Source of the DNA: an uncultured Clostridium sp.
GTDB lineage: Bacteria > Bacillota > Clostridia > Clostridiales > Clostridiaceae
Reading direction: 5' to 3'
Length of the DNA stretch: 36,994 nt
NCBI RefSeq assembly: GCF_947039605.1
Contig: NZ_CAMQZG010000033.1
Location: 1 to 36,994, forward strand
A program made the position numbers and the translations under genes. Positions 9,582 through 17,760 of this stretch are shown piece by piece. The notes beneath the pieces are model-generated. The model ran no database searches. It was not told the DNA's origin and worked only from the letters and a program-made list of their open reading frames with translations. Positions within the stretch are counted from its first letter, which is position 1, and each line of letters starts with the position of its first letter.

Positions 9582-10064
9582 TTATAATTTCTTGACATCT
9601 ACTAAAAGCATTACACACTTATGAATTGTTCTTTCATCAAGCATTCTGCTTTCTACACATTCAACGTAAGGTGTTATACTTAATCTACCCTTTTTAAATA
9701 TTTTACAAATATCTTCCCCATTAATTTCTTCTGGAACAATAATAAATAAATTTTTTATTGTTTCAAAATGAGCTGCATGAACTGATTGTGTACAATGGTC
9801 TGCAACATAAGTTATCTTTTCTTTAATTCTAAGTTTTACTACAAGCTTGTAACCTGTTAGAATTTGACCTTCATTTGATAAACCTTTTTCTGTTTTAATA
9901 AGTTTTTTATCTTCTACTGTAACATCTACTAATGTTTTTAAAAGTCTTTCCATGTCTGGTTTTTGACAAGGAATTGCTAATATTTCGTTTATTATCTCCT
10001 CTTTAAAGTATTTAGCATATTCTGGAATACTTTGATTTGGAGAAAAATCGCTTCTAAATGACAT
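9582..10064 (-). CDS. SPOCS-domain (DUF3794) protein, probable spore coat
   Basis: 160 residues from the preferred start (MSFRSDFS, ATG at 10062-10064), which has AAGGGGGT about 8 bases upstream. A longer start at 10094 would overlap the preceding gene and lacks a site. The whole protein is one SPOCS-type domain: AIPCQKPDMERLLKTLVDV, GQILTGYKLVVKLRI, then ITYVADHCTQSVHAAHFE. It shares the layout of the adjacent SPOCS gene and is probably its duplicate, but the phenylalanine-rich segment after HAAHFE is diverged (KNLFIIVP instead of PFCEYVVLP). Gaps of 13 and 21 bases to its neighbours show an operon. Likely role: a structural coat or exosporium component assembled on the forespore surface; no enzyme motif is present. 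Confidence 0.8.
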   Translation of the reverse strand: MSFRSDFSPNQSIPEYAKYFKEEIINEILAIPCQKPDMERLLKTLVDVTVEDKKLIKTEKGLSNEGQILTGYKLVVKLRIKEKITYVADHCTQSVHAAHFETIKNLFIIVPEEINGEDICKIFKKGRLSITPYVECVESRMLDERTIHKCVMLLVDVKKL

Positions 10065-10077
10065 ATTCACTACCCCC

Positions 10078-10563
10078 TTAGCATAAATCTGCAACTGTTA
10101 ATAATGTAACATTTCCAAATAAGCATCTACAATCTTGTTGATTAACGTAGACATCTTCTATATATATATCTGGAGCTACTATACTTAAGCCTTTAAAGCC
10201 TAATGGTAAAACTACATACTCACAGAATGGAATTGTAACATGAAAACTGTGCATGCTTTGACATGGTTCATCTGCAACATAATTTATTTTTAAAACTATA
10301 TCACCCATAACTAAAAGTTTATTTCCTGTTATTTCTTGACCTTCAGCTGAAATCCCCTTAGGTGTCTTAACTATTTTATATCTGACAACCTTTTTCTTAA
10401 TTACAACTTTAACTACTTGCTCTATATCTGGCTTTTCTTCTGGAACACAAAGATTTACATCTATTGTTGCTTGTTTAAAGCTCTTAGTACTTAATGCACA
10501 CTCGCCTTTATCCATTAGATCAATACCTTGGTACTCTATAAGATTTCTTACAAAACTACCCAT
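10078..10563 (-). CDS. SPOCS-domain (DUF3794) protein, first gene of spore-surface operon
   Basis: 161 residues. After a short lead the protein is one SPOCS/DUF3794 domain: VPEEKPDIEQVVKVVIKKKV, GQEITGNKLLVMGDI, INYVADEPCQSMHSFHV, PFCEYVVLP. This domain is established in clostridial SipL and related coat assembly factors; here it stands alone, without the LysM domain of SipL. The start has a strong AAGGAGG site 5 bases before ATG. It is the first gene of a tight run continuing to 6907. The upstream AT-rich region has an imperfect sigma-K-like -10 but nothing I would call as a promoter. Likely a coat or exosporium morphogenetic protein. Confidence 0.8.
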   Translation of the reverse strand: MGSFVRNLIEYQGIDLMDKGECALSTKSFKQATIDVNLCVPEEKPDIEQVVKVVIKKKVVRYKIVKTPKGISAEGQEITGNKLLVMGDIVLKINYVADEPCQSMHSFHVTIPFCEYVVLPLGFKGLSIVAPDIYIEDVYVNQQDCRCLFGNVTLLTVADLC

Positions 10564-10693
10564 ACTTACCTCCTTAAAATAAAAATCTTATTTAATATAT
10601 ACTATTTCTTCACTACCTAAGTTGATACAATTATTTTTTTTTCAGAAAAATAAAAATACATGCTCTAATCCTTTAAAACATGCCTTATAATTA

Positions 10694-10750
10694 TCTTAAA
10701 ATAACTTATTATTATATTCTCCACACCTATAATAATAAGTTGTTTTAAGA
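10694..10750. repeat. Long inverted repeat with 22-bp arms
   Basis: Arms 10694-10715 and 10729-10750 are complementary at 21 of 22 positions around a 13-base spacer. The single mismatch is a G-U pair in plus-strand RNA and A-C in minus-strand RNA. It has no adjacent U-tract and lies between the pepF terminator and the SPOCS operon. It could be a hairpin, an operator or a remnant of a mobile palindrome. Confidence 0.7.
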
Positions 10751-10772
10751 TTTCGAAAATTATCAGACAAAT

Positions 10773-10808
10773 AAAAAATGACAAGTTCTAAAAAGCTAGA
10801 ACCTGCCA
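10773..10808 (-). terminator. Rho-independent terminator of pepF
   Basis: A 12-bp stem, 10779-10790 with 10797-10808, is complete in minus-strand RNA when two G-U pairs are allowed; it has a 6-base loop and a U-tract from 10773-10778. It lies 18 bases after the pepF stop codon. Confidence 0.85.
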
Positions 10809-10825
10809 TCTTCAAATTTATTATT

Positions 10826-12604
10826 TTATATTTCTTTGCTAAGTTTTATAAATTCTTCTATATCTTCCTCTATTGTTTTAAGAGAATTTCTCCAGAAGTC
10901 TTCTGACTCTATATCTATATTCATAAGTTTTGTTACATCTGCAAGTTTGTTCTTACCTGTAACGGCTAAAAGTTTATCATAATCTTTTACAAACTCTTCA
11001 CCTTTATTTAGGTACTCTGCATATAACCCTTTTGCAAATAATAATCCAAATGCATATGGGAAGTTATAAAAGTTTAGGTATGCACTATAATAATGTGGCT
11101 TACATGCCCACATGTATGGGTGAAGGAAGTCATTGTCAAGTCCATTTCCATATGATTTTTTTTGTGCATCTATCATTATTTCTTTAAGTTCTTTTGCTGA
11201 TAATGAACCATTTTTTCTTCTTTCGAATAACTCTGATTCAAATAAAAATCTACTTAATATATCAACTATTATTTGTGCACAGTCTGAAAGTTCTGCTTCT
11301 AATATAGAAAATGCTACTTTCTTTTCTGAATTTTTAATAGCTGCCTTTTTAACTATTGTTTCACAGAAAGTTGAAGCTGTTTCTGCTATTGGCATTGGAT
11401 AATCAGCATTTATTACACTCTCATCTTTTAAACACTCTCCATGATATCCGTGTCCAAGTTCATGTGCCATTGTTGTTATATCTGTAAAGTTACCACCAAA
11501 GTTAAGCATTACTCTGCTCTCTTTAAGTGAGTGAACTCCCTGACAGAATGCACCACCAACTTTTCCTTCTCTTGGGTATACATCAACCCATTTCTTATCA
11601 AATGCAGTTTCTGCAAAGTTTCTAAGTCTATCTGAGAATGTTCCAAAGTTTTCAAATACAAAAGCCTTAGCCTCTTCTAGTGTATAAGTTTTATCTCCAC
11701 CCTCTAGTGGTGCAAACATATCATAGAATGGCAATCCATTTTTATGACCAAGCATTTCACCTTTTCTTTTAAAGAATTTTTCAAATACAGGAAGACTTTC
11801 CTTCATAGCACTAAGCATTGCGTCTAAAGTTTTCTTACTCATTCTTGATTTTAATAAAACATCTTGAAGAGGTGATTCAAATCCTCTTGCCTCACAAGTT
11901 GTTATAACTTCGCCTTTAATTCCACAAAGGGAAGCTGCTACTGAGTTTTCTATCTTCTCGTAAGCTTTAAGTTCTGCAAAGTAAGCTATTTTTCTTACTT
12001 CTGGGTCTTTGTCATATGCAAGATTTCTTACCATTGTAAGTGGCATTTGCTTTTTCTCACCATTAAGTTCTATATCTACTAAAAGTGATGAAGTTTCAAG
12101 TTCCATTAGTTTTTCAAAAGCACTTGAACCTGTTGTTTGCATTTTTGCAATCATAAGTTCTTCTTTATCACTTAAAATATATTTACTGCTTTCTTTAATT
12201 TCTATAAGGTGGAAGCTATGATCTTTTAAAAGTTCTGATTTTTCTGTAATAACTTCTATATTATCTATATTTCCTATCCATTTTGAAATTCTAGCACCTG
12301 TATCAGCAGTTTTTGCTACAAGTTTTTGAAGATTTTCAAGTGTTTTAAGTGCTACTTCATTTTTAGTATCAACACTTAGTGTAAGTTGTGTATATAAGAA
12401 TAAATCACTTGTTAAATATTCTAGTTCCTGAGTATTCTTTATATAACGCTCTAGTCTTTGCACTATATCTTTATCTGAATCTATTATGCTATCCGCAAAT
12501 CCTTTATAATTTGCAACTATATTTTCTAATTTTTTATAATCATTTTTAAACTTCTCACTATCAAACCCTGTGTAAAGTTCATCAAGACTCCATTTTACTT
12601 CCAT
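10826..12604 (-). CDS. pepF: Oligoendopeptidase F (M3 family zinc metallopeptidase)
   Basis: 592 residues, the usual length of PepF. The zinc site is HELGH (381-385) with the third ligand expected at Glu408 in PIAETASTF, the standard M3B arrangement. The N-terminal region is helical, as in the family's substrate-channel domain, and GHGYH and PHYYSAYLNFYNFPYAFG are typical. The enzyme cleaves short peptides (about 7-17 residues) in the cytoplasm; no signal peptide is present. In other Firmicutes PepF has been linked to peptide turnover and, when overexpressed, to reduced sporulation in Bacillus; whether it acts on sporulation here is unknown despite the adjacent spore locus. Start supported by AAAGGAAAGGTG before ATG. 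It appears monocistronic, with a clear terminator. Confidence 0.95.
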   Translation of the reverse strand: MEVKWSLDELYTGFDSEKFKNDYKKLENIVANYKGFADSIIDSDKDIVQRLERYIKNTQELEYLTSDLFLYTQLTLSVDTKNEVALKTLENLQKLVAKTADTGARISKWIGNIDNIEVITEKSELLKDHSFHLIEIKESSKYILSDKEELMIAKMQTTGSSAFEKLMELETSSLLVDIELNGEKKQMPLTMVRNLAYDKDPEVRKIAYFAELKAYEKIENSVAASLCGIKGEVITTCEARGFESPLQDVLLKSRMSKKTLDAMLSAMKESLPVFEKFFKRKGEMLGHKNGLPFYDMFAPLEGGDKTYTLEEAKAFVFENFGTFSDRLRNFAETAFDKKWVDVYPREGKVGGAFCQGVHSLKESRVMLNFGGNFTDITTMAHELGHGYHGECLKDESVINADYPMPIAETASTFCETIVKKAAIKNSEKKVAFSILEAELSDCAQIIVDILSRFLFESELFERRKNGSLSAKELKEIMIDAQKKSYGNGLDNDFLHPYMWACKPHYYSAYLNFYNFPYAFGLLFAKGLYAEYLNKGEEFVKDYDKLLAVTGKNKLADVTKLMNIDIESEDFWRNSLKTIEEDIEEFIKLSKEI

Positions 12605-12721
12605 TATGTGTCACCTTTCCTTTTTAGACTCAATGCATAATAACACTGGATCTTTTATTTTAATTAAGCTATGCTCAATTTATGTATTTTTTATATGTAT
12701 TTTTAACTTAAGTTGCTTGTT

Positions 12722-13549
12722 TTATATGGATATTAATCTATCACTATGTATCCATCCAATTTGATTGTTGTAAAATATTTCTACCATATCACCAATACCT
12801 GCAATAATAACAGGTGTAAAGTTCATTAGCTCATTATAATTAAGTGTTCTCTCTACATTCCCTAACATATATGGTGTTTTATAAATATTAAACCCACTAA
12901 TTTTATAATCCTCTGTATTAGAAAGTTTATATAATTTTAAATTACTTACATAACTTAGTTGTCGTGGTTTTACATTCCCAAGTAGGTTAATTTTACTTGG
13001 CATTATAAATGCATAACTTATATTACTACTCCCAAGTTCACTATAACTAACATAGTAGTAGCCATTTATAGCACCAATTACATTTAATTTTTTTGCGTTT
13101 GAAAAAATATTTTCTATATTATATTTACTAGGTTTTGTTTGAAGTGGATTTACTATTCCACTCTTTATTTCTACCTTATTTGATATTGCATACATAGCAA
13201 AAGGAGTTCTAGCTAGCCCTATTTCTCCACCATCAACCATATACTCATATGTTCCTTTTGGAATCATTATCCCATTATCATATTTTAATGATGTAACCAC
13301 CCTTACTGATTTTTGCAGTGGATACTTTCCTATGTTAATAAGCTTTTGTGCACCTAATAACTCTTGCTTTTGTGCTTTTGTATATATAGTTTTTTTTATG
13401 TTGGTATTAAAATTATTATCATTTGATTTTTTTATTGATGAAACTCTCTGTGTTGTTTTAGGAGTTTCCTTGCTTATTGAATTACCAATATAATAAGAAA
13501 CTGAAAGAACCACAACTAATGAGACCGCCATTATAAATTTAAGCTTCAT
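12722..13549 (-). CDS. Secreted or membrane-anchored protein with C-terminal SH3-like region
   Basis: 275 residues. Residues 1-21 (MKLKFIMAVSLVVVLSVSYY) form a signal peptide or N-terminal anchor with no lipobox cysteine. A Ser/Thr/Lys-rich linker follows to about residue 60. The body is beta-rich without recognised catalytic residues; the end (GDMVEIFYNNQIGWIHSDRL) resembles an SH3b strand pattern, as in GWVHSxYL of bacterial SH3 domains. Likely extracytoplasmic and possibly wall-associated. Start supported by GAGGT upstream, though spacing is long. It is divergent from the gene at 13865 and about 117 bp upstream of pepF, with no obvious terminator between. I do not recognise a specific family. 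Confidence 0.7.
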   Translation of the reverse strand: MKLKFIMAVSLVVVLSVSYYIGNSISKETPKTTQRVSSIKKSNDNNFNTNIKKTIYTKAQKQELLGAQKLINIGKYPLQKSVRVVTSLKYDNGIMIPKGTYEYMVDGGEIGLARTPFAMYAISNKVEIKSGIVNPLQTKPSKYNIENIFSNAKKLNVIGAINGYYYVSYSELGSSNISYAFIMPSKINLLGNVKPRQLSYVSNLKLYKLSNTEDYKISGFNIYKTPYMLGNVERTLNYNELMNFTPVIIAGIGDMVEIFYNNQIGWIHSDRLISI

Positions 13550-13864
13550 CTTACTCTATTACCTCATCTCTTGTTCTAAATATTTAAACAAAGTTAATAC
13601 TTTGTATCTTTTATAATATTATATCACTTATTTATTCTAGAAATGCTACAATATTGTACTTTAATGAAACCTTAAAATATTCTAAGAATTTTTATTATAA
13701 GTTTAAAAGAAATTCATTATACAAAATAATTTAATAAAATATATAAATAACTATTGTGATTATTATTAAATTTAAGCTTTACTTTTGGGAATACTAATAA
13801 ATGTATTATTAACTCCTCTCCCTAAAATCGGTATAATACTATTGTATGAAAGTTAGGAGCTACA
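13550..13864. other. 315-bp divergent intergenic region
   Basis: It contains no credible ORF. It carries the promoter of the gene at 13865 on the plus strand and presumably that of the gene ending at 13549; on the minus strand a TATAAT-like box is present but without a convincing -35 at the right distance. Confidence 0.5.
13809..13837 (+). promoter_or_regulatory. Sigma-A-type promoter
   Basis: TTAACT (13809-13814), a 17-base spacer and a consensus TATAAT (13832-13837) lie 28 bases before the start of the HicA-like fusion gene. The -35 matches at 4 of 6 positions. Confidence 0.6.
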
Positions 13865-14800
13865 ATGAAAAATAAAACAAATAAAACAAATAAAAAAATA
13901 ATTCCAAAAGATTATAAAAATATAAATAAATATATATCATCACCAAATGTAAAAAGATATATAAATGAAGCTATTGATTTATCTGATAATTGTAAAAAAA
14001 CAATTGCTAACTTAATTTCAGAAAAATTTATAGACTTTATGACACCTATTGAAAATATTATAAAAGATTTATTTAATGATTTATCATTAGAAATTATGAG
14101 AAGATATCAAGAAATTTTTTCAACTAAAACACATGATATATTCCAACAAAATCTATCACTTGTTTCTAGCTTAGAAATTCATAAACTTTATAATGATTTA
14201 GAGTCTGAAATAATATCTGATGGGAAAATAATTCTAGAAAATTCTAATACTCTTGATGATATTTATGGAATATTTAATGAATATTTAATTAATTTTGATA
14301 AAATTGTTTTATCTGCTGCAAATCTTAAAATACTTGCAGTTATAAATCATCTTGAATTTATTCAACTTGATAGTAAGAATTATATAAATAACTTAGTTCA
14401 ATCTGTTAGCAAAGAAGCCTTTGATTTATATAGTGAAGAAATGGATAGATATTTTCTTGATATCCAGAGCTTTATTAATACTAATAACAGTATTTTAACA
14501 GAACATTTAAAAAGCAAATTACATCATAAAAACCATGAAAATACTATTGATAATTTTTTCAATTGGGTAAAAGATACAGAAGAAGATTTGCATAAAACAA
14601 AGAGTAAAATATTTACACATTATAAATATCAAGAACTCAATAAAATAGCTACTGATAATGGCTTTATTTTAAATAGAATTACTGGTGGTCATGGTATATT
14701 TATAAATAATTCTGGACTTGTAACTGTAATTCCACAAGGCAGAGATATTGGTAAGGGGCTACAAATAAAAATCCTTAAAAGTATTGGTGTTCGTAATTAA
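13865..14800 (+). CDS. Helical protein with C-terminal HicA-like domain
   Basis: 311 residues. The first 10 residues are Lys/Asn/Thr; residues about 20-250 are predicted helical and highly charged, with no recognised family. Residues about 253-310 match the HicA (YcfA) toxin fold: YQELNKIATDNGFILNR, then GGHGIF, TVIPQGRDIGKGLQIKILK. The GGH276 histidine aligns with the catalytic His of the GSHH motif in HicA mRNA interferases. HicA proteins are usually about 60-80 residues and paired with HicB; no HicB-like gene adjoins. So it may be an orphan RNA-binding or nuclease domain, or the long N-terminal part may act as a built-in control. Start: AGGAG 5 bases before ATG. No signal peptide; cytoplasmic. 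The domain match is by eye. Confidence 0.7.
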   Translation: MKNKTNKTNKKIIPKDYKNINKYISSPNVKRYINEAIDLSDNCKKTIANLISEKFIDFMTPIENIIKDLFNDLSLEIMRRYQEIFSTKTHDIFQQNLSLVSSLEIHKLYNDLESEIISDGKIILENSNTLDDIYGIFNEYLINFDKIVLSAANLKILAVINHLEFIQLDSKNYINNLVQSVSKEAFDLYSEEMDRYFLDIQSFINTNNSILTEHLKSKLHHKNHENTIDNFFNWVKDTEEDLHKTKSKIFTHYKYQELNKIATDNGFILNRITGGHGIFINNSGLVTVIPQGRDIGKGLQIKILKSIGVRN

Positions 14801-14834
14801 TTACTTATTATTAAATATAATTTTAAAAAAGGGT

Positions 14835-14890
14835 AAAACTATTGTTAAATATTATGTTATTATATTACTCAGTAATAGTTTTTTATTTTA
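14835..14890 (+). terminator. Probable terminator
   Basis: AAAACTATT (14835-14843) pairs perfectly with AATAGTTTT (14874-14882), followed by a T-rich run. The loop is long and AT-rich. It falls between the HicA-like gene and the next operon. Confidence 0.45.
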
Positions 14891-14934
14891 CTCAAACAAA
14901 AGAAAATTTTAATGGTTAACAAAGGAGATTTCAA

Positions 14935-15852
14935 ATGATAAAAAAGAAAGTAATTCTTATTATTTCTGTACTTGTCGTACTTGGTGGTGCACTTGCAACA
15001 GTTGGAATATTTAAGAACTATTCTGATAATCAAACTAGAAGTTATATTCAAAACTCTATTAAAAAAATCAATACTGATATGCAAGATAATAATCTTGCTA
15101 GTGCTTCTACCGAGCTAAAATCTCTTACAACTAGAAGCAAAGGGCTAAATGATAAAGAATTAAATGATAAGGTTACTGACCTTACAACTGCACTTATAAA
15201 ACAACAAAATGAAGTTCAAATTCAAGCAGATTTAAAAAACCTTTCAAATCTTATAGAAAAAGGTTCATTATCTGAAGCTGCTTTTGAAGCTCAAAAAATA
15301 GCTGGCGAACCACTTTCTCCTGCTGATATAAAAGAGCTTAAAAAACAAGAATCAAAACTTGATAATGCTAATGATGATGAAAAAACTGCTACGGTTGAAT
15401 CAAATGCTATGAGCACATTAAGTGATTTAATAGATGAAGGTAGATATACAAATGCTAATAAATTTTTAGAAAATCTTGATACTTCTGGTTTTAGTGATAC
15501 TAATTTATCTAAAATCCAAGGTTATAGTAAGCAAATCCAGCAATATCAAAATCAATTTAAATTAGATGATTATGATATTCCAAGTTCTCAGCTTAAAGGC
15601 TTATATAAAGAAGCATTCCCTACATCTAAAGATAGTATTTCAATTTCAAGTACAGTACCAGTTTACTTCATAAGTAATACACCTGTTTATCAGGTTAGTG
15701 TTTCTAGTAGTCCATCTACTATTTATTTATCTGCAGATGGGAAAAATGTTACAAAAACTCAGTTTACAACTGAATTAAATAATAAAAACTTATACACTAT
15801 TGAGAATGGAAAGAAAGTTTTAGCTGATAGTATTCCTAGTGATTCTCAGTAA
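14935..15852 (+). CDS. Membrane-anchored protein with helical extracytoplasmic region
   Basis: 305 residues. MIKKK and a hydrophobic segment (about 6-26) make a single N-terminal anchor or uncleaved signal. Residues about 35-210 are helical with heptad-like and TPR-like spacing (INTDMQDNNLASASTELKSL; LIEKGSLSEAAFEAQKI; LIDEGRYTNANKFLENL repeat a similar turn-helix pattern). The C-terminal 80 residues are Ser/Thr-rich and beta-like (VPVYFISNTPVYQVSV). The start has AAAGGAGA 7-8 bases before ATG. The gene is 26 bp upstream of the acetyltransferase, which shares its transcript. I do not recognise a family; a scaffold or envelope role is a guess from topology. Confidence 0.7.
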   Translation: MIKKKVILIISVLVVLGGALATVGIFKNYSDNQTRSYIQNSIKKINTDMQDNNLASASTELKSLTTRSKGLNDKELNDKVTDLTTALIKQQNEVQIQADLKNLSNLIEKGSLSEAAFEAQKIAGEPLSPADIKELKKQESKLDNANDDEKTATVESNAMSTLSDLIDEGRYTNANKFLENLDTSGFSDTNLSKIQGYSKQIQQYQNQFKLDDYDIPSSQLKGLYKEAFPTSKDSISISSTVPVYFISNTPVYQVSVSSSPSTIYLSADGKNVTKTQFTTELNNKNLYTIENGKKVLADSIPSDSQ

Positions 15853-15878
15853 ATTTTATATATAAATAGGGGGCAATA

Positions 15879-16646
15879 ATGAATTTTAAATTTTTAAAAT
15901 CTAATTTTTATGACTTAGAAAATAAAATATCTAGCTACTTTACAAATAATGATATTTTAATCGACTCGTATCTTGAAGAAATTGTACTAAGGTCAAATTT
16001 TTATAAAATAATGATTGATAATACTTATATTGGTTTTTGTGCTATTGAAAAAAAACATACACTTGTTTTATTTAATCTTGAACTAGAATTTGCACATCTT
16101 GGTGAGGATGTATTTTTTAAAGCTAGAAAACTTGAATTTATAAGTAATGCACTCATTTCAACCTCTGATGAATATTTTATGGCACATGCTATGGATAGTT
16201 TTGGAACTTTTGAAAAAGAGGGTTACTTTACAAGACTCAGAAATGATAGTTTAAAGATATCTTCTAATACAATTCTTAGCCTTGCAACTATGCAAGACTT
16301 TGAAATGATAAATGAACTTAGTGAACAGTTCTATCAAGAAAGTTTATCAAGAATGTTAGAAGAAAAAACTTTTTATCTTGCTAAAAATAAACTTGGGGAA
16401 CTTGTCGGCTTTGGACATGCAGAACCTGGTAAAATCAATAAAGATAAAATTAGTGTAGGAATGTTTGTTATTGCTTCTCATAGAAGCAATGGTCATGGTT
16501 CTGATATTTTAAGAGGACTAAGAGATTTAGTTATTGCACTAGAAAAAACTCCTATTGCAGGATGCTGGGCATTTAATCATAATTCACTTAAAGCACAAAT
16601 TAATGCTGGATTTTATCCTGCAACTAGAATGGTTAAATTCAAATAA
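15879..16646 (+). CDS. GNAT-family N-acetyltransferase
   Basis: 255 residues. The C-terminal half (about 130-255) is a GNAT domain: VGMFVIASHRSNGHGSD carries the RxxGxG acetyl-CoA pyrophosphate loop (202-207), and NHNSLKAQINAGF is the usual helix and strand after it. The N-terminal half (1-125) is diverged and may be a second degenerate GNAT fold. It transfers an acyl group from acyl-CoA to an unknown amine; the substrate cannot be read from sequence. Start supported by AGGGGG before ATG. It is the second gene of a two-gene operon with the membrane-anchored protein and ends at a strong terminator. Confidence 0.8.
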   Translation: MNFKFLKSNFYDLENKISSYFTNNDILIDSYLEEIVLRSNFYKIMIDNTYIGFCAIEKKHTLVLFNLELEFAHLGEDVFFKARKLEFISNALISTSDEYFMAHAMDSFGTFEKEGYFTRLRNDSLKISSNTILSLATMQDFEMINELSEQFYQESLSRMLEEKTFYLAKNKLGELVGFGHAEPGKINKDKISVGMFVIASHRSNGHGSDILRGLRDLVIALEKTPIAGCWAFNHNSLKAQINAGFYPATRMVKFK

Positions 16647-16663
16647 AAATTTAAAGTTTTCTC

Positions 16664-16723
16664 AAAAAAGAACCTATAAGCTTATCATATTTTTAATAAA
16701 TGATGAGTATAGGTTCTTTTTTT
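16664..16723 (+). terminator. Strong rho-independent terminator
   Basis: AAAAAAGAACCTATA (16664-16678) pairs with TATAGGTTCTTTTTT (16708-16722), giving a stem with an internal extension and a seven-T tract. It ends the GNAT operon 17 bases after the stop codon. Confidence 0.9.
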
Positions 16724-16787
16724 ATAGAAAATTTTCAAAATAAGTAAATACTATTATTTTGAGCTACCTCCAATAAGTTACATATTT

Positions 16788-16816
16788 TTGACAATTAATT
16801 TCTTTATTGTTACTAT
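16788..16816 (+). promoter_or_regulatory. Probable sigma-A promoter
   Basis: Consensus TTGACA (16788-16793), 17-base spacer, TACTAT (16811-16816). It lies 32 bases before the ATG of the following gene. Confidence 0.6.
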
Positions 16817-16848
16817 AAGTTTACATTTTGAATAAAAGAGGTAAACTA

Positions 16849-17712
16849 ATGAAGAAAAAAATATTAATTCCAATAATAATAATAGCAAGTTGTACCATTG
16901 GTATAGGTGGTTATTCAATATATAATTCTAGTAAATTAACCCCCAAAGTAACTACACCGTTGGCACAAGTTACTCCAAAAACTCCAGTAGTTATAACCCC
17001 TACTCAAACTAAAAAAAACGAAAGTAAAGAAATTGAGAAAATCTTTACTCCTAAAGTAGAAAAACCAATAGCTAAAACTATTGAAAAGCCCCAAATTACT
17101 ACTAATGAAAAATCAGAAATTAAAACTTCTAAGTCTATATCTTCAATAGAGCAACCACAGCCTCAAAAAACTAAAATTAAACATGAAGCTGATACTGAAG
17201 AATCACATATAAATAAATCTACACAGAATACTATAAAAATAAATAATCCCAAAGCAACTACTCACAGAGAAACTAAAAAGCCAACAGAAATTAAACATAC
17301 AGAAGTTGATAAACCACTAGTAACTGAACATACAGAACACAAAACTTCTGACCACAAAGAAGAAAGTGCAAAGCCTATAAAACATATTAATATTACTAAT
17401 GAATATTTAAACAGTAAATTTGAGGGTAGCCATCCTAATTCAATATATAATGATGTTCGTAGGTCTATGTACTATGAAGTTTTAAATGCTTTAGGTTCTT
17501 CTGCATGGGATAATAATTCAGTACAGGTAAATTTACTAAATAAGGTTAATAATATATCAGATAACAAGCTGCGATCTATTACACCTAAAAGCGTAGACCC
17601 TACCTTTGCAACAGTATTAATTAATTATTATTCTAACCCTACACTCCCTATAACTATTAATGTAAATGGAGTACCTAAAACTGTTGATGTCGCATTAGAT
17701 TCTATGGGCTAA
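16849..17712 (+). CDS. Membrane-anchored protein with Thr/Pro/Lys-rich stalk
   Basis: 287 residues from ATG at 16849, preferred over an in-frame TTG at 16828 because AGAGGT lies 6-7 bases before the ATG. Residues about 5-21 (ILIPIIIIASCTIGIGG) form a signal anchor. Residues about 28-175 are low-complexity, rich in Lys, Thr, Pro, Glu and His (TPKTPVVITPTQ; THRETKKPTEIKHTEVDK), a typical wall-spanning spacer. The last 100 residues form a compact domain (YLNSKFEGSHPNSIYNDVRR; LLNKVNNISDNKLRS) with no known family. A Cys (ASCTIG) is present but is not a convincing lipobox. It has its own promoter and terminator. An extracytoplasmic role is likely; function unknown. Confidence 0.75.
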   Translation: MKKKILIPIIIIASCTIGIGGYSIYNSSKLTPKVTTPLAQVTPKTPVVITPTQTKKNESKEIEKIFTPKVEKPIAKTIEKPQITTNEKSEIKTSKSISSIEQPQPQKTKIKHEADTEESHINKSTQNTIKINNPKATTHRETKKPTEIKHTEVDKPLVTEHTEHKTSDHKEESAKPIKHINITNEYLNSKFEGSHPNSIYNDVRRSMYYEVLNALGSSAWDNNSVQVNLLNKVNNISDNKLRSITPKSVDPTFATVLINYYSNPTLPITINVNGVPKTVDVALDSMG

Positions 17713-17757
17713 TAAAAAGCACTAAAAATATTTTTTATATTTTTAGTGCTTTTTATT
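17711..17757. terminator. Bidirectional terminator
   Basis: A perfect 20-bp stem, 17711-17730 with 17738-17757, with A and T runs at both ends. It serves the convergent genes ending at 17712 (plus) and 17761 (minus). Confidence 0.95.
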
Positions 17758-17760
17758 ATT

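Noticed and set aside
10564-10620. Sigma-K promoter upstream of the SPOCS operon
   Set aside because: TATATATTA resembles the -10, but it is made of AT only and the AC at -35 is at a poor distance.
11133-11402. 89-residue plus-strand ORF
   Set aside because: Antisense to the conserved zinc-site region of pepF.
14869-15084. 71-residue minus-strand ORF
   Set aside because: Antisense to the start of the membrane-anchored protein, without an RBS.
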